Shown in pieces: positions 35,314 through 47,431 of a DNA stretch of 64,000 bases (within the stretch, counting starts at the first letter, position 1; each line of letters starts with the position of its first letter). Position numbers and translations under genes: made by a program. This stretch comes from Pyropia haitanensis. Its lineage: Eukaryota > Rhodophyta > Bangiophyceae > Bangiales > Bangiaceae. A model generated the notes under the pieces. The model saw only the letters and a list, made by a program, of their open reading frames with translations. It had not been told where the DNA came from and did not search any database. Where the stretch lies: positions 2,247,090 to 2,311,089 of the forward strand of contig SDUX01000010.1 of the NCBI GenBank assembly GCA_008729055.1. Direction: 5' to 3'.

Positions 35314-36900
35314 GGCCGCCGCCACCGCCGCCGCCGCGGGGCGAGCACCCACCGCCGCCGTGACGCTGCAGGGGGGGCCGCCGCTGCGGTGGGGGGGGGG
35401 GGGGCAAGCTTAGGTAGGACGGCGACCGCGACGTGTACGCCCGCGCGCGCGGTGCAACACACGCACAAAAAAAAAAACGCCACAACGCGCCCCGTCGTCA
35501 CCCACAGCGGTGAGGAGCGGAGAGGAGCGAAGGGGGGGGGAAAGGGAAGGACCGCAACAAGCCAACGCTGGCGAGAGAGAGGGCGGGGGGGGGGGGGACG
35601 ACGGAGGGAAGAGCACACCAGCCACCGCCGCTGCCGCCACGCCGCCGCCGGCCGCTGGCCGCTGCCGCCGCCGCGCGCGGCGCGCGCGTCGGGTCAGCCA
35701 CGCGGCGTACAGGCACGGCGCCGACGGGAGGAAGGCCGCGGGGAAGAGGCGGCAGCACGTCACCGTCCGCGGCGCGAGCCGCGGCCGCCGGCAGAGGGGA
35801 GAAGGGCGGAACGCGGTGGGCGGGCGGCGGCGGCGGCGGCGGCGGCGGCGGGCGGCGGGCGGCGGCGGCGGCGGCGGGCGGCGGCGGGCAGACGCGGGGC
35901 GGGTGGCGACGGCGTGGCAGCGCGCCCGCGCCCCCCCCCCCCCCCTCTGCCGCAGGCACGAGGGCGGCGCGCCCATCGGAGGGGGGGGGCCTCTGCGCGC
36001 GCACCCCCCCTGCCCCCCCCCCCCCCCCCCTCGCTCAGGGTCCCAGCGGGGCGGGCCCCACTGGGGGGCCCCCTGGGGGGGGGGGGTCTCGCCTCGCGCC
36101 CAGATGCCACGCCGGCGGGGCGCGCCGCGTGCGGCGGCGGCGGCGGCTGCACGCCAGCGTGGCCCGAAGCGGTGGGGGAGCCGGTCGAAAAAAAATAAAC
36201 CAAGCAATTGGGGGGGGGGGCGGGTGGCCGCGGCTGGTTTTTTTCTTTTTTGGTGGGTTTTTTTTTTTCTCGTCCGTGGGCTGTGTGCTCTGCTGGTTGC
36301 TTGCAGGGGGCGGGGGGGGGGTTGGTCGAACACGCGCGTGGCGCGCGCCGCCGCTTGGGCCGCCTCGGGCGCACGTGAGGCCCCACTGGCGGGGCCAGCC
36401 GGCGCACCTGTGGCAGGGGTCAAGGCGGGGGGGGGGGTGGGGGGGGGGGGCCGGCCGACGGCCAATCACGGGCCCTCGGTCAGGCGGCGGCCGGCGGAGG
36501 ACGCGCGGCTGAGCCACCCCCGCTCGACTGACGGCCCGGGGCCCGGCCTGGGACGGCGTGGCCCGGGGCCGTCGGTGCCCAGCTCTTCCCGTAGCCGCGG
36601 CGCGCACCACCGGGATGCGCCGGCCGGCGGCGCCCACCGCGGCTGGCGTGGCGGCCAACTCCGCCGTCCCTCCACGACCGTGGGTGCCCTCTCCCCACCG
36701 CCCGCCCTGCCGTGGCCACGTGCCGCTTCGCTCGGGGCGTCAGCCGCTGGCCGCGTCTATCTCTGCCGGCTCCATCCGCCCCTCCCGCCGCTGCCAGCTG
36801 TGGGCTTTGGCCTCGCCGGTCGGGCTCCTTCCGCGGGGCGGGCGGTCCCCTCCGCGTCCCTCCCTACCCCCCAGCCGCCGTCGGCCTCGCCGCCCCCGCC
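35314..36900. other. Intergenic spacer between divergent genes
   Basis: The SGF29 side has purine and G runs on + (35389-35403, 35587-35597), that is C tracts on its sense strand. The middle has mixed C and G runs and, at 36236-36271, T-rich DNA (TTTTTTTCTTTTTTGG... T10). The right end (36848-36900) is pyrimidine-rich before the next start. Long open frames here are Arg/Pro-rich shadows. Confidence 0.5.
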
Positions 36901-37146
36901 ATGTCCAACATCCGCCGCGCCGGCCGCTCCGCGACCGGCTGGGGCCGCGGCGGCCAGCGCTTCCGCGGCGCGTGGACCGAGGCGCGCCGCGCCAAGCGGA
37001 TGACCGTTGAGCACGGCACGCTGCCGCACCTGGGGCCGGGCGCCTCCTCGGTGTACGGCGGGGGTGCCCGCGAGGCGCTGTTCGCGTCGCTCCTGCTGTC
37101 GGGGCTGTTCCTGGTCGTCACGGGCATCCGGCCGCCGCGGATGTGA
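36901..37146 (+). CDS. Small single-pass membrane protein, unknown
   Basis: An 81-residue protein starting at an ATG directly after a pyrimidine-rich leader. The N-terminal half is strongly basic (MSNIRRAGRSATGWGRGGQR, then TEARRAKRM). A single hydrophobic segment near the C-terminus (EALFASLLLSGLFLVVTGIRPPRM) ends with a short basic tail. The composition differs from the surrounding GC-rich shadow frames, and the layout suits a tail-anchored or inner-membrane small protein such as a minor respiratory or translocase subunit. I cannot match it to a family. The start choice rests on the first ATG after the C-rich leader; a longer upstream frame has no membrane or motif content. Confidence 0.5.
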   Translation: MSNIRRAGRSATGWGRGGQRFRGAWTEARRAKRMTVEHGTLPHLGPGASSVYGGGAREALFASLLLSGLFLVVTGIRPPRM

Positions 37147-37878
37147 GGGCGGCGGGTGGTGTGGCGGCGGTGGCGGCGGCTGGCGTGTGGTCGGCGTGTC
37201 GGCTGGCGTGAGCGGCTGTGGGGGGGGGGGGGCTGGCCGCCCGCGGCGGACCGGCAGCCGCTGCGGTCGCGCCTGGCTGCCCTGGGTGGCGCATCCCGTC
37301 TGGGCAGGCACGTTGGCGATGGGGTGGGTGGGGAGGGGGGGAGGGGGGGGCAGCGGCCTGTCCGGACGCCGCTGTCCCAGCCGCGGGGCGAGTTGCTCGG
37401 GGACTGTATAGGGTAGATGCGACGGGCATGACCGCGACGTGTCGGCACAGCGGGGGGCAGGGGGCTGCTGACCGCCGCCGCCGCCACGACCGCTTCGCCC
37501 TCTCCGTCGGGCGAGGCCGCCGCCACGCTACCGCTGGCGGGGCGGGCACCGACCGCCCCCACCACCGTCGCTGCCGTGCGCGGCGGGCGTAGGTGGGGCG
37601 GGTCGGCGGCGGCCGGCCAACGGCGGGGCGTGCCCCGCCGGCCCGGGCGGCACGCCCCAGCCATAGAAGAGAAGGAGCCAAGGCGCGCACACGAAGAAAA
37701 AAACGACAAGACTGAGGTACACGGACCGTGGTGGCTCCCCCCCCAGAACAGCCGCGACACGAATACAAAGACAAACACAAAACCGGGGGGGGGATGACAC
37801 CCATCCGCCGCCACCACCCACCGCCCACGCGAGCGCGCGCGGCGACGCACCCCCCCCCCCCCCCCCCCTCACCGCCCC

Positions 37879-37909
<31 letters not shown>

Positions 37910-37910
37910 G
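37147..37910. other. Intergenic spacer between convergent genes
   Basis: GC-rich with G runs up to about 37350. Closer to the RING gene, A-rich patches on + (GAAGAAAAAAACG at 37693, CAAAGACAAACACAAAACC at 37767) form the U-rich 3' flank of that minus-strand gene. No coding evidence. Confidence 0.5.
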
Positions 37911-40536
37911 CTACAGCTCTGCGCGGCACACGGGGCAGCGGCGGCTGCCGTACAGCCACCGCTTGATGCACGCCTCGTGGAAGGCGTGGCCGCACGGCGG
38001 CAGCACGACGACCGCGACGGTCGCGTCGGCCGACGCGGCGCCGCCGCTGGCCTCGGAGCGGCCCTCGCCGATGAGGCTGCCGCCCGCGTCCCAGTCGACC
38101 GTCGAGTCCCCATCCTCCACCGCGTCCTCGTCGTGCGAGACGGGCTCGAGGCACACAAGGCAGGTCGAGGCCGCCACGTCGCGGGCGCCAAAGGGGGGGG
38201 GCTCTACCCCACCACCACCACCGTCGGCGGCGGCGGCGGTGGCGGCGGCGGTGGCGGCGGTGGTGGCCGCCCGGCTGGTGCCAGCAGGGGTGGCGGGGGG
38301 GGTGGCGCCGCCCGCGGGCGTGCCGTCTGTACAGACCCCGCCCGCCGCCGCCGCCGCCGCCGCCGCGGGGCGGTCACCGATAGACAGCCGGCTGCCGCCG
38401 CCGGCGGGGCGGTCGGGCAGGGCATCGCCCCCCCCGCCCTCCAGGCGGTCGCCGGGCCGGCCGGCGCGGCGGTCGGCCGGGCGCCCCTCCCCCCCCCCAA
38501 CGGTGGCCCGTCGGTGCCCCGCCAGCCGGCGCCCACGCCCCCCCGCCCCGCCCAGCCGTCGGCCGAGTGGCGACCGGTGCCGGTGAGCCGGTCGGGCCGC
38601 TCCCGCGCCGGCCACCGGTCGGCCGGCGGCGTCGACCCACCCGCGAGGCCGCCGTGCGACGGGTGTAGCCCGTCGGGCGCGTCCACCGACCGGTCGCTGA
38701 GGCGGCGGATGGGGACACCGGCGGCAGGAGGGGGAGGGAGCGTAGGGCTGATGCCGTCCGCGTCCTCGTCGGCCGCCGCGACGGGCGGCGTCGCCGCCGG
38801 TGGCGTCGGCGGCTGCGGCGGGGAGGGCGGCCGCGGCGGGCGCATCGCGAGGACCAGCGCGGGCGGCGTGCACGCACACGGGCCAGACGCGGACGCCTTG
38901 AGCGGGGTGGCGCACCCCCCCCCCCCGCGCCGCCGGCGCCTCCCCCCCCCCCGGCCTTGCCAGACCGGTCCACCGGGATGTGCCGGACCGGGAGGCGGCG
39001 GAGCTCCGCCGCGCTCAGGCCGCGCCGCACGTTGTGGGCTTCCAGCTCGAGCAGCTGCTCGTACGACAGGGCCAGCCCCGACGCCGCGTCGGCGGCCGCG
39101 CCGAGCGCCTGCCGGTGGAGGGCGACGAGCTCGTGGAGCTCCGCCACCTGCGCCGCCGCCCGGCGGGCGGCGCGGCCGCCCGCGCCGCCAAACCGGCCGT
39201 CGCGGCCGTCCCCCGCGGCGACGCCGCCCAAGGCGTAGGGGGGGACGCCGCCCAGGCCCACCGCCTCGGTCTGCCAGTGCGTAAACGCGGCGCCGCCGGG
39301 TGGCAGCAGCCGCCGCCGCAGGTACGAGGCGCCCAGCGGCCCGAAATCGCCGCCATCTTCGTCGGCGTCGCTGCCGCGGCCCCAGCCGCCGGCGGCTCCG
39401 ACGGGGGAGCCCGCCCCCCCCCCCCGGTGGGGACCCCCCACCCCCTCAACGGCGATGCGGCCACTCCCAAGGATAAACGCGTCACTGCGGCGGCTCCGCG
39501 GGCGGCCGACCCCCCCCGCGCGCAGCGTCGGGCGGCGGCGAAAGTCCGACACCCCCCCCGCGCCGCGGCCCCACAGGCCCAGCCCTTCGGTGGCGTTGAA
39601 CGGGACGAACGTGGCGCCGTCGAGGGGCAGCCGCCCGTCCACACCGCCCGCGCCGCCCGCGCCACGCGCCCGCCGCAGGGACAGGCGGCGGGCGAGCCAG
39701 CTGCGGCGCCAGCGGCGGCGCACGCCCCCACCCCGCCGGACGTCGCCGTCGCCATCACCGTCTTCGTCAGACAGAAAGCCGCCGCCGCCGCCGCCGCCGC
39801 CGCCGCGGCCACCCTGCCCAGCGACGCTCGCGTCGCGGCCGACCGCCCCCACCCCCGCGCCGCCAACGCCAACGCCAACGCCGCCACCAAGGCCGCCAAA
39901 GCCGCGGCCGCGCCCCCCCCCCCGGCGGCGGGTGGGCCCCACCCCCGCACCCCACCCCCCCCCCCCCGGCCGCCCATGCTCGCCACCGCGTCGTCGCTGT
40001 CGGCGCCGTCAAAGAGGAAGCGCCCGCCGCCGCCCACATCCCACCCCCACCCGTCCGCGGCGGGCGTGTCCGCCGCGCGCGCGCGGTCCGCGCGCAGCTG
40101 CCGCAGCAGCGGGCGGGCCCGGAAGCGGAAGCTCTCATCGGCCACCATGTACTCGCCGTCGGACAGGCCGCCGTCGGGGGCGGCCGTGGACCGGAAGGAC
40201 ATGTACGGCCCGCTACCCCCGCCCGCGGCGCCGCCATCGACGCCGCCGCGGCCACCACCGGCGGTCTGCTCCCGCCGCCGCCCAAGCAGCAACGGCGACG
40301 ACGGCCGCACCGGGGGGTTGGCGGCGGCAGCCGACGGCGGCAGCCCGCCGCCACCATACGCCCGCCCGCCCGCCCCCCCGCCCCTCCCGTCGGCGCCGAG
40401 CAGCACCGCCGCAGCCGCGGGCAACGGCGGCCCCGACGACGCGGATGCGCCCGCCCGCACGTCCACGCGGCGCACCAACAGGCGGCGGGCGGCAGGCCGC
40501 TGCGCCGCCAGCTCCTCATCGTCACCCCCACCGGCA

Positions 40537-40577
<41 letters not shown>

Positions 40578-40867
40578 GGCCACCCCCACCGACGGAATCA
40601 CCGCCGCCGAGGCGGTGCGGCGGAACACGCCGCCCCCGCGGCTGCCGCCGCCGCCGCCCACGCCCGCCGTCGCGGTGGCCGACCGCGACCGCGGTGGCGG
40701 CGTCGGCCGCCGTCCCGCACGGGACGGTGACGACGCGCGCGGCGACGGTGGGGACAGCTCCGGCGGCGACGGCAACGGGGGGGTGGGCGGCCGCGGAGGG
40801 GAGAGCGACCAGGCGGACGGGCCAGGCCCGGGCATCAACAGCCGCCGAGGTCGCCGCCGCGCGCTGC

Positions 40868-40916
<49 letters not shown>

Positions 40917-41685
40917 ACCACCATCACTACCCCCACCACCACCGCCACCGCCACCTGCGGCGCCTCTACCACCCGCCTCTTCCGCCACCAACGATGGCAG
41001 GGCGCCGCCGATGCGCCCCTCCAGAGAATGCCGCCCCGCCGCTCGCCGCGCCGCCGCCGGCGACGAGTCCCCCCGCCGCCCGTCAGCGCGCGAGCAGTAG
41101 AGGTGCAGAATGGCCCGGTGGACCCGCCGGTGCGCTGGCGGCGGCGTCGACGACCCCGCCGCCGCGGCGGCGGCGGCGGCGGTGGCTGCCGCCGTCGCCG
41201 CCGATGCCGATGCCCCCGCCGCTGCGCGCGCGGTCGGCGGCGGCGGGGCACCTCCGCCGCCGCCCCCCCGGCGGGCGCATCGTCTCCCCCGCCGCCACGG
41301 CCGGTGGTAGCGGGCGTCGCCGCCGCCGCTGCCGCCCGCCCCCCCCCCCCCCCCCCCCCCCCGGCAGCTCCCCCCGCCCCCCGACCGACGACGCGGCGCT
41401 GCCGCGGCGGCGCCCCCGCAGCGCCCGCACCGCCTCCACACCCGACAGGCCAAACGCGCGGCTGCCCGCGGTCGCGGACGTTGCGGCGGCGGCGGCGGCG
41501 GTGGACGGGCGGCCGCCGGCGGCGGCGGCAGACGGGCGGCCGCCGGTGGCCGGCGTGGTCCAGCCGCCCAGCGGCTCGGCGGGGGTGCCCAGCCGGGGCG
41601 CCGACACGGCGCGGGGGTGGCCGCCGTCCGCCGCTGCCGCGGGCGGGACCGGTCGGCCGCGGCGGCCGCCACCGCCGGCGGCGGC

Positions 41686-41718
<33 letters not shown>

Positions 41719-41939
41719 GGCGGTGCGGCGGCGCGGCCGCCGACGCCCGCGGCGGCCGCCGCCATTGCCGTGGACGGCGACGCCACCGCCGCCGCCGCCG
41801 CCGCCGCCGCCACCGCCGCCGCGGGAGAAGCCGCCGCGCCTGGCGGGCCACGGGGGAGTGGCACCGCCGCGGCGGCAGCGGTGGTGCGGTGCGCGGGCGG
41901 CACCGCCGCGGCCGCCGCGGCGGGTGGTGGCGGCGGTGG

Positions 41940-41971
<32 letters not shown>

Positions 41972-42200
41972 GCGGCGGCGGCGGCGGCGGTCGCGTCAGC
42001 AACGTCGGCGGCGGCGGCAGCGGCGGCGGCGGCGGCGGTGCCCACAGGTGGGCGCCATCGGCTGGCGGCGACACCGCCGCCGCCGCCGCCGCTGCCGCCG
42101 CCGACGGGCCAGACGGCGGCGGCGGCGGGTGCGACGACGGCGGCGGCAGTGGGGCGGGTGGCGGCGGCGGCGGCCGCACTACCGACAGCAGTGTCGCCAT
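37911..42200 (-). CDS. Long RING-H2 zinc-finger protein, probable E3 ubiquitin ligase (frame breaks, 5' end uncertain)
   Basis: The C-terminus is a clear RING-H2: CLVCLEPVSHDE, then a 40-residue acidic loop, VVVLPPCGHAFHEACIKRWLYGSRRCPVCRAEL and a stop at 37911. Cys and His spacing suits zinc binding and E2 recruitment. Upstream lies a long low-complexity protein with islands of ordinary sequence: YEQLLELEAHNVRRGLSAAELRRLPVRHIPVDR (helical, near 39010), PLDGATFVPFNATEGLGLWGRG, SDGEYMVADESFRFRARPLLRQLRADRARA and AFGLSGVEAVRALRG. They stay on one strand but change frame at C10 38489-38498, C12 38915-38926 or C11 38942-38952, the C runs 39913-39967, and C24 41339-41362. The ATG at 42200 (MATLLSVVR) is the likeliest start, but the join to the frame used near 41500 is unresolved. 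Total length would be about 1400 codons. The substrate is unknown. Confidence 0.65.
41339..41362 (+). repeat. C24 homopolymer inside the RING gene
   Basis: Twenty-four C in a row, G24 on the gene's sense strand. The reading frame differs on its two sides, so this tract is a prime site of length error or natural slippage. Confidence 0.8.
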
Positions 42201-42805
42201 GGCGCACGCGTGGCCGCCGCGGGGGGGTGGGGGGGGGGCAAGGGGGGGGGCGAGGGAGGGAGGAAACGGCACCAGGCGGCCGACCTCGGCGGGGGAGGGG
42301 GGCGGGGGGGGGGGGACGAGGACGGGTGCGGAGAAGAGGGGGGAGAGGGCGGGAAGCGGACGGGTGGGGGGTGTGAGTGTGGGGGGAGGGGTGTGGGCGT
42401 GTGGGGTCGGGGGCGGGGGACGAGCCCGCTCACGCAACGAGTCGGCGGCCACGGCGGGGACACCCCCCCCCCCACTCTCCAGATGGGCGGCTGGTGCCGC
42501 GGCGGGGGTGCTCACGCGCTCCCGGCCACGCACCGCGACGCGGGGGGCGCCGTCGTCACCCCCGCGGGGCGCCGCGGCGGCGGTGGCAGCGGCGGCGGCC
42601 GCCGCGGCGGCGGCGGCGGTAGCGGTGGGGGGTGCGCGTGCGCGTGCGCGGCGGGCAGCGGTGGGGAGACGCCCGCGCGCCGCGGCGGCCGGGACACGCT
42701 GGCGGCCGCCGCCGCGGGGGGGGGCCGCCGCGCCGCGGCGAAGCGGCCGCGGCGGCGGCGGCGGTGGCGGCGCCGCCGCGGGCGGCAAGCAGCAGCAGCG
42801 GCGGC

Positions 42806-42836
<31 letters not shown>

Positions 42837-44893
42837 GCGGCGGCGGCGGCCAGCGGCGGTGGCGGTCGCGGTCGCGACGCGGCGCACGCGACGCGGCGGC
42901 CGCGGCCGCGGCGGCGCGGCTCGGCGGCCCGCCGCCGACACCTCGCCGCGCGCGCTCCCCCCCCGCACCACCCCGCGGCGCGGCGGCGCCAGCGGCGGCC
43001 AGCCGGCCGCGTGGCAGGTGGCGGCAGCGGCCCGGGCGCGTCGGTCGCTCCTCCCTCTCCGCCGCCACACCCCCCGCCAGTCGCGGACGTGCAACGCAGC
43101 GCTGGGCGCCGCCGCCCGGCCGGCCGCCGCCGCCGCCCCCCTGCTGCCGCACACACCGGGGCCCGTGCCCGCAACACGGCGGCCGCGGCGCGCGGCGCGG
43201 GCGTGCGGGCGGTGGGGCGCCCGCCTCCTCCCCTCCCCCTCCCCTCCCTCCCCCCCCCCCCCTTCACCTCCCCCGCGCCGAGGGGGTGTGTGCTCCAGAA
43301 CACCACACCCCAGACCCCTCCCGGCGCCCACGTAGGCGGAACACCCACCCCGGGGCGTTGGCCCCACGGGGTGCCCTCGTGCGCCCGCCCCGCCCCCCCC
43401 TCTCCGTAGGCTCAAATGACCAGCGGGGCCGCGCCGCCGGGCCGCGGCGCCAGCCCAGTGGCCCGCTGGGCGCGCGCCTCGGTGGGGGGCGCCCCGGCGG
43501 GGCCCACAAAAACGAGACAGCGACAGAGGAGAGACCGGGGGGGGGAAGGGGAGGGGGGGGGGAGGGGGAGGGGGGGAGGAGAGAGGGAGCAGGCGCGGTG
43601 GCGCGCCGCCACGGGTTGGTGGTGGGCGCGCCGCCCCCGGCGGCGGGGCAGCACGCGCGGCCGACACTGCTCACCTGGCCGCCGCCGCGCGGCGGCGGCG
43701 GCGCGCGCCAGACCAGCCGGCACGCCCCAAGGATCGGCGGGACCCCGCGGGGGTGTGTGACCTCTGGCCGAGGGCGGGGGACGCCGGGCGGAAAGCAAGC
43801 AGGAGAGGGGTGTGTGGGGCGGCGGGGGTGGGGGTGGCGCGGCGGGACAGTTGGCCCAGGCGAGAGCCCCGTTGGCAGAGGCGCAGCTGCCCGCCCGACG
43901 CAACGACACGGCCAACCCCCGTCCGGCCCCCCCCCCCCCCAACCGCTCTGGAAACGCCACCCCGCGGCCGCGGCCGCGCGGCGTGTCGCGTCAGCGGTCG
44001 CCGTGGCGACCGGCGCGCGCGCAACGTGCCACCACGGGCGCGGCGGCGCGGCGGCGGGGCCGGGCCGCCCGTCGAATCCCCAGCCCACTTACTTGCCTTG
44101 TGTCGCGCCCATGAATGAACAACTACCCTTTCATGGACAGTACATTCAATAGCCAGGCGCCCACACGCAACAGCGTTTTCACCTGGCGTCCTCGTCTGCT
44201 GTGGTTGATGACAGGGAAGGTGCAGCCGACGTCGGAGGACTTTTCGGCGTCGGCCAAGATTCGGGGCCGCATCCCTCGCCGCCCGCCACTCACGCCGCAG
44301 CCGACGTCGACGTCGTCGACCGCCGCCCCATGGTCATGCTCCCGCCGTGTTCACCGCACGCGGCGTCCTCCGTTCCCGCACCCCCCCCCTGGTTCTCCCA
44401 TCGCACACCCCCACTACCAATGTGGCGCCTGTGGCAGGGAAGGGTCGAGATCCGTTGTCCGCCGCCACCCCCTCGGTCAGCAATTCCCGCGCCTGTGGGC
44501 GGCGACTCGGCGGCGACACCGTGTGCCCGTACGCCGCCACCCACACCCTCCACCTTTATTTGCGCCGGGGAACGCGGTTACTAGCGGCGGCCGTAAAGAT
44601 TGTACGGCACAGCCCTTCATCATAGAATAACAAACCCCATCTTCCCCACCCGTCGGGTGTGACTCACCCCGATCCAGGCAGGCAGGCGCTCTGCAAGCAA
44701 AGAGCAAGCCGCACACCGAGCCACGCACGCATGCACCCCAGTGTCCCTATCAACTCCCAAGCGCCTCCCGCCCGGCCGCGCACCCAATGGCGCTCCCCAA
44801 TAGCCCACAACCCGCCCCACACACGCGCCCATAGAAACAAAAGCTCGCCCCCCCCCCCGTCTCTCTACCACCCTCCCCCCCCTGTGCACGACA
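42201..44893. other. Intergenic spacer, GC-rich
   Basis: Upstream of the RING gene the + strand has many G runs (42221-42250, 42296-42313, 43540-43575). From 43900 to 44890 the DNA is less GC-rich. A 171-codon open frame (44115-44630) is present, but it is Pro/Arg-rich with no motif and I do not call it. The last 330 bases contain the probable 3' end of the ABC transporter transcript. Confidence 0.5.
44555..44560 (-). terminator. Possible poly(A) signal AATAAA of the ABC transporter gene
   Basis: TTTATT on + reads AATAAA on the minus strand, 334 bases after the ABC transporter stop codon. It is isolated in GC-rich DNA and correctly oriented. No cleavage site can be seen, so this is tentative. 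Confidence 0.3.
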
Positions 44894-47231
44894 CTAGAGC
44901 ACCTGCAGCAGCGACACGTCCTTGGCCACCGCGGCGGCGTCCACCTCCTCCAGCCGCCAGCTGCCCTCGTCGCCCAGCACCCGCAAGATGCGGTCGTGGT
45001 ACCGCAGCAGCGACGGCCGGTGCCCGACGCTCACCACCGTCACGCCCGCCGCGGCGAGTGCCGCGTACATCTTTTCCTCGGTGGCCAGGTCGAGGGCGCT
45101 GGTGCTCTCGTCGAGGATAGCCAGCCGCGGCCCGTCGGCCGCGGCGGTCGCCACGAGCAGCCGCCCAAAGCCGAGGCGCTGCTGCTCGCCAAGGCTCAGC
45201 ACGTCCCCCCAGTCGACGACCGCCTCCAGGCCGCCCGACCGGCCGGCCAGGTCACCCAGCGACACGCGCTCGAGGGTGGCCAGGAGGGCGGCGTCGGAAA
45301 AGGCGGACGCCGCTTCCACGTCGGCGGGGTAGGTGAGCTGCTCGCGCAGGCTCCCGAGCGTGCAGTACGGGCGCTGCGGGAGGAAAAATGCGGGCGTATC
45401 GCGGGTGATGGTGCCCGAGCCCGTCCGCCACAGGCCCGCAATGGCGCGGAGGAGGGACGACTTGCCCGTACCCGACGCACCGGCAATGAGCAGGCGGCTG
45501 CCGGGCGGGGCGTCCAGCGTCAGGTCCGCAACGAGAAGCCGCGATGACGGCGCCGGGGTGAAGAGGCACACCTTCTTCATGACCAAGCCGACGGGCTGCG
45601 TCGGGTCCAGATCCATCACAATCTCCGAGTCACCCTGCACGCCGTGCGCCACCCCGTTGGCAACGGCCCCGTTGGCCACCACCCCGTGGGCCCCTGCCGC
45701 GGCGGCCACCCCGTTGGCGACCGCGGCGCCCGCCGCGACGCCATTCCCGTGTGAGCCGTCCGCGTGCGCCGCGTGCCCGTCGGCTGCGGCCGCCGGCAGC
45801 ACCGGCGCAGACGTTGCCGCCGCCGCGGCCGACTTGGCCAGTAGGTTGTCCAAGTCCGCGCTGTTCTTGAGAAACGTCCGCTCGTCCTCGTCCATGTCCC
45901 GCTCCATAAACGCGACAATCTCGCCCAGCCGGTTGACGCCCGCCCCAAACGCAGACAGCGCGTCAAAGCGGGTGACGAGGAGGCTGAGGTCGCGGAGCAC
46001 GTGGTTGAACGCCGAGTAGGACTGGGTGACCACCCCCAGCTGGATGCTGCCCGCAAAGTACAGGGGCGCGACGACCAGGCTGGGCAGCGCCTGGATCAGG
46101 TAGTGGTACGCCGTCGTCAGGGCCGACAGGTTGCGCTCGCCGGCAATCAGCGCCGACCGGTTGGACACGACGCTCTCCAGCCGTCGCGCAATCTCCGCGC
46201 CCTCCCGCTCCTCGCCACCGTAAAACGCCACCGACTCTGCATTCTCCCGTAGCCGCACGAGGCTGTAGCGGAGGTCAGCCTCGCGGGAGAGCGCCACAAA
46301 GTTGAGATTGACCAGCCGCTTGCCGATCGCCACCGACAGGGCCGTCCCGACCGCAGAGTACACAATCAGGACGCCAAACAGCTGCGGGTAAATGGACCAG
46401 AGGATGGTGGAAAACGAGGCCAGGTCGACCACCGACAGGAGGAGTGTCAGCAGAAAGGTGAGCGACTCTTGGGTAAACGACGCCACGTCCTGCGTCAGCC
46501 GCTGGTCGGGGTTGTCCAGGCCGCCGACGCCGGCCGACTCGAGCGCGTAGTAGTTGCGGCGCGCAAAGTAGTCGGACGTGACCGACTCGGTCATCCACTT
46601 GCGCCACTCGAGCGCGAGCAGGTCCCGGCTGTAGCCATACGCAACGACAATCGGGGTGGCGACGAGGGTGGCCCCAAAGAACAGCCCCACCTGGTGGTAA
46701 AACAGGTCAATATCCCGGTTGGACAGCCCCGACCACAGGTCCCGCATGATGTACGAGAACGCGACGGACACGCCTGACTGGAGGAGCGTCAGCGCCACGA
46801 CGCCGCCGAGGTACCACTTGGCCGACGGCTCGGTCCGAAAGTAGGGCAACGCCAGGCGGAGGAACAGCCGCGAGACGCGCCCAATGTCCTGCCGTGCCGA
46901 CTCGTTGCGCGGATCCTCCCGCGGCTCCGAGCGGGGGCGGTAGCGGAAGCGCCGGCCGCTGCGGCCGCGGCCGCCGTCCTCGAGGCCCGAGGGGGGAGCT
47001 AGCCCGACAACGCCGCGGAGGCGGCCGGCCAGCTGCGACGGGAGGGCTTCCACGAGCGCCTGCCCAAACGACGGCACGGGCGCATCCTCGGCGACGGGCT
47101 CGCCGACGGCCGGGCCGTCCGCGCCGTCGCCGCGGGACTGGGGGGTCACCCCATTGGCCGGCCGCCGCCGCGACGGCGGCGCGTCACCCCCGTCGGGTGG
47201 CGGCGTCGCGGCCGCGCGCCAGCGGGCGGCG

Positions 47232-47274
<43 letters not shown>

Positions 47275-47431
47275 GGACCGGCCGCCGCGCCACCGCCGCC
47301 CGCAGCGGTCGCCGCGCAACGACGAGGCTGCCGGCGGCGACGGCCGCCGGGCGCCGGCCGACGCGGCCGCCGCGCGCGGGGGCCGCCGGCACAAACGACG
47401 CCGCGGCCGGCACAAAGGCGGTGGCCGCCAT
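44894..47431 (-). CDS. Plastid-type ABC half-transporter, ABCD / SbmA-BacA-like family
   Basis: An intronless 845-residue protein from an ATG in GCCGCCATGG. Residues 1-100 are Ala/Arg-rich with few acidic residues, as in plastid transit peptides. The membrane domain (about 180-500) carries family hallmarks: YFRTEPSAKWYLGGVVALTLLQSGVSVAFSY, ALEWRKWMTE, YYALE and DNPDQRLTQDVASF. The ATPase domain has Walker A GASGTGKSS (651-659), Q-loop Gln 686, signature LSLGEQQ (745-751), Walker B RLAILDE with catalytic Glu 775, and H-loop His 804. All catalytic parts are present. A low-complexity Ala/His/Gly linker (about 545-600) joins the two domains. Half-size proteins of this group dimerise; in plants the plastid branch is ABCD2-like and the bacterial relatives are SbmA/BacA/YddA. 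The substrate is unknown (acyl-CoA or another hydrophobic cargo is a guess). Every Phe codon before a G is TTT. Confidence 0.9.

Noticed and set aside
39015..43667. An uninterrupted minus-strand frame of 1550 codons
   Set aside because: Only parts between about 39970 and 41300 carry protein-like sequence, and these belong to the RING gene. The rest is Pro/Arg/Ala shadow made by GC composition.
44115..44630. 171-codon open frame (+) in lower-GC DNA
   Set aside because: Pro/Arg/His-rich with no recognisable motif, and it overlaps the likely 3' end of the ABC transporter transcript.
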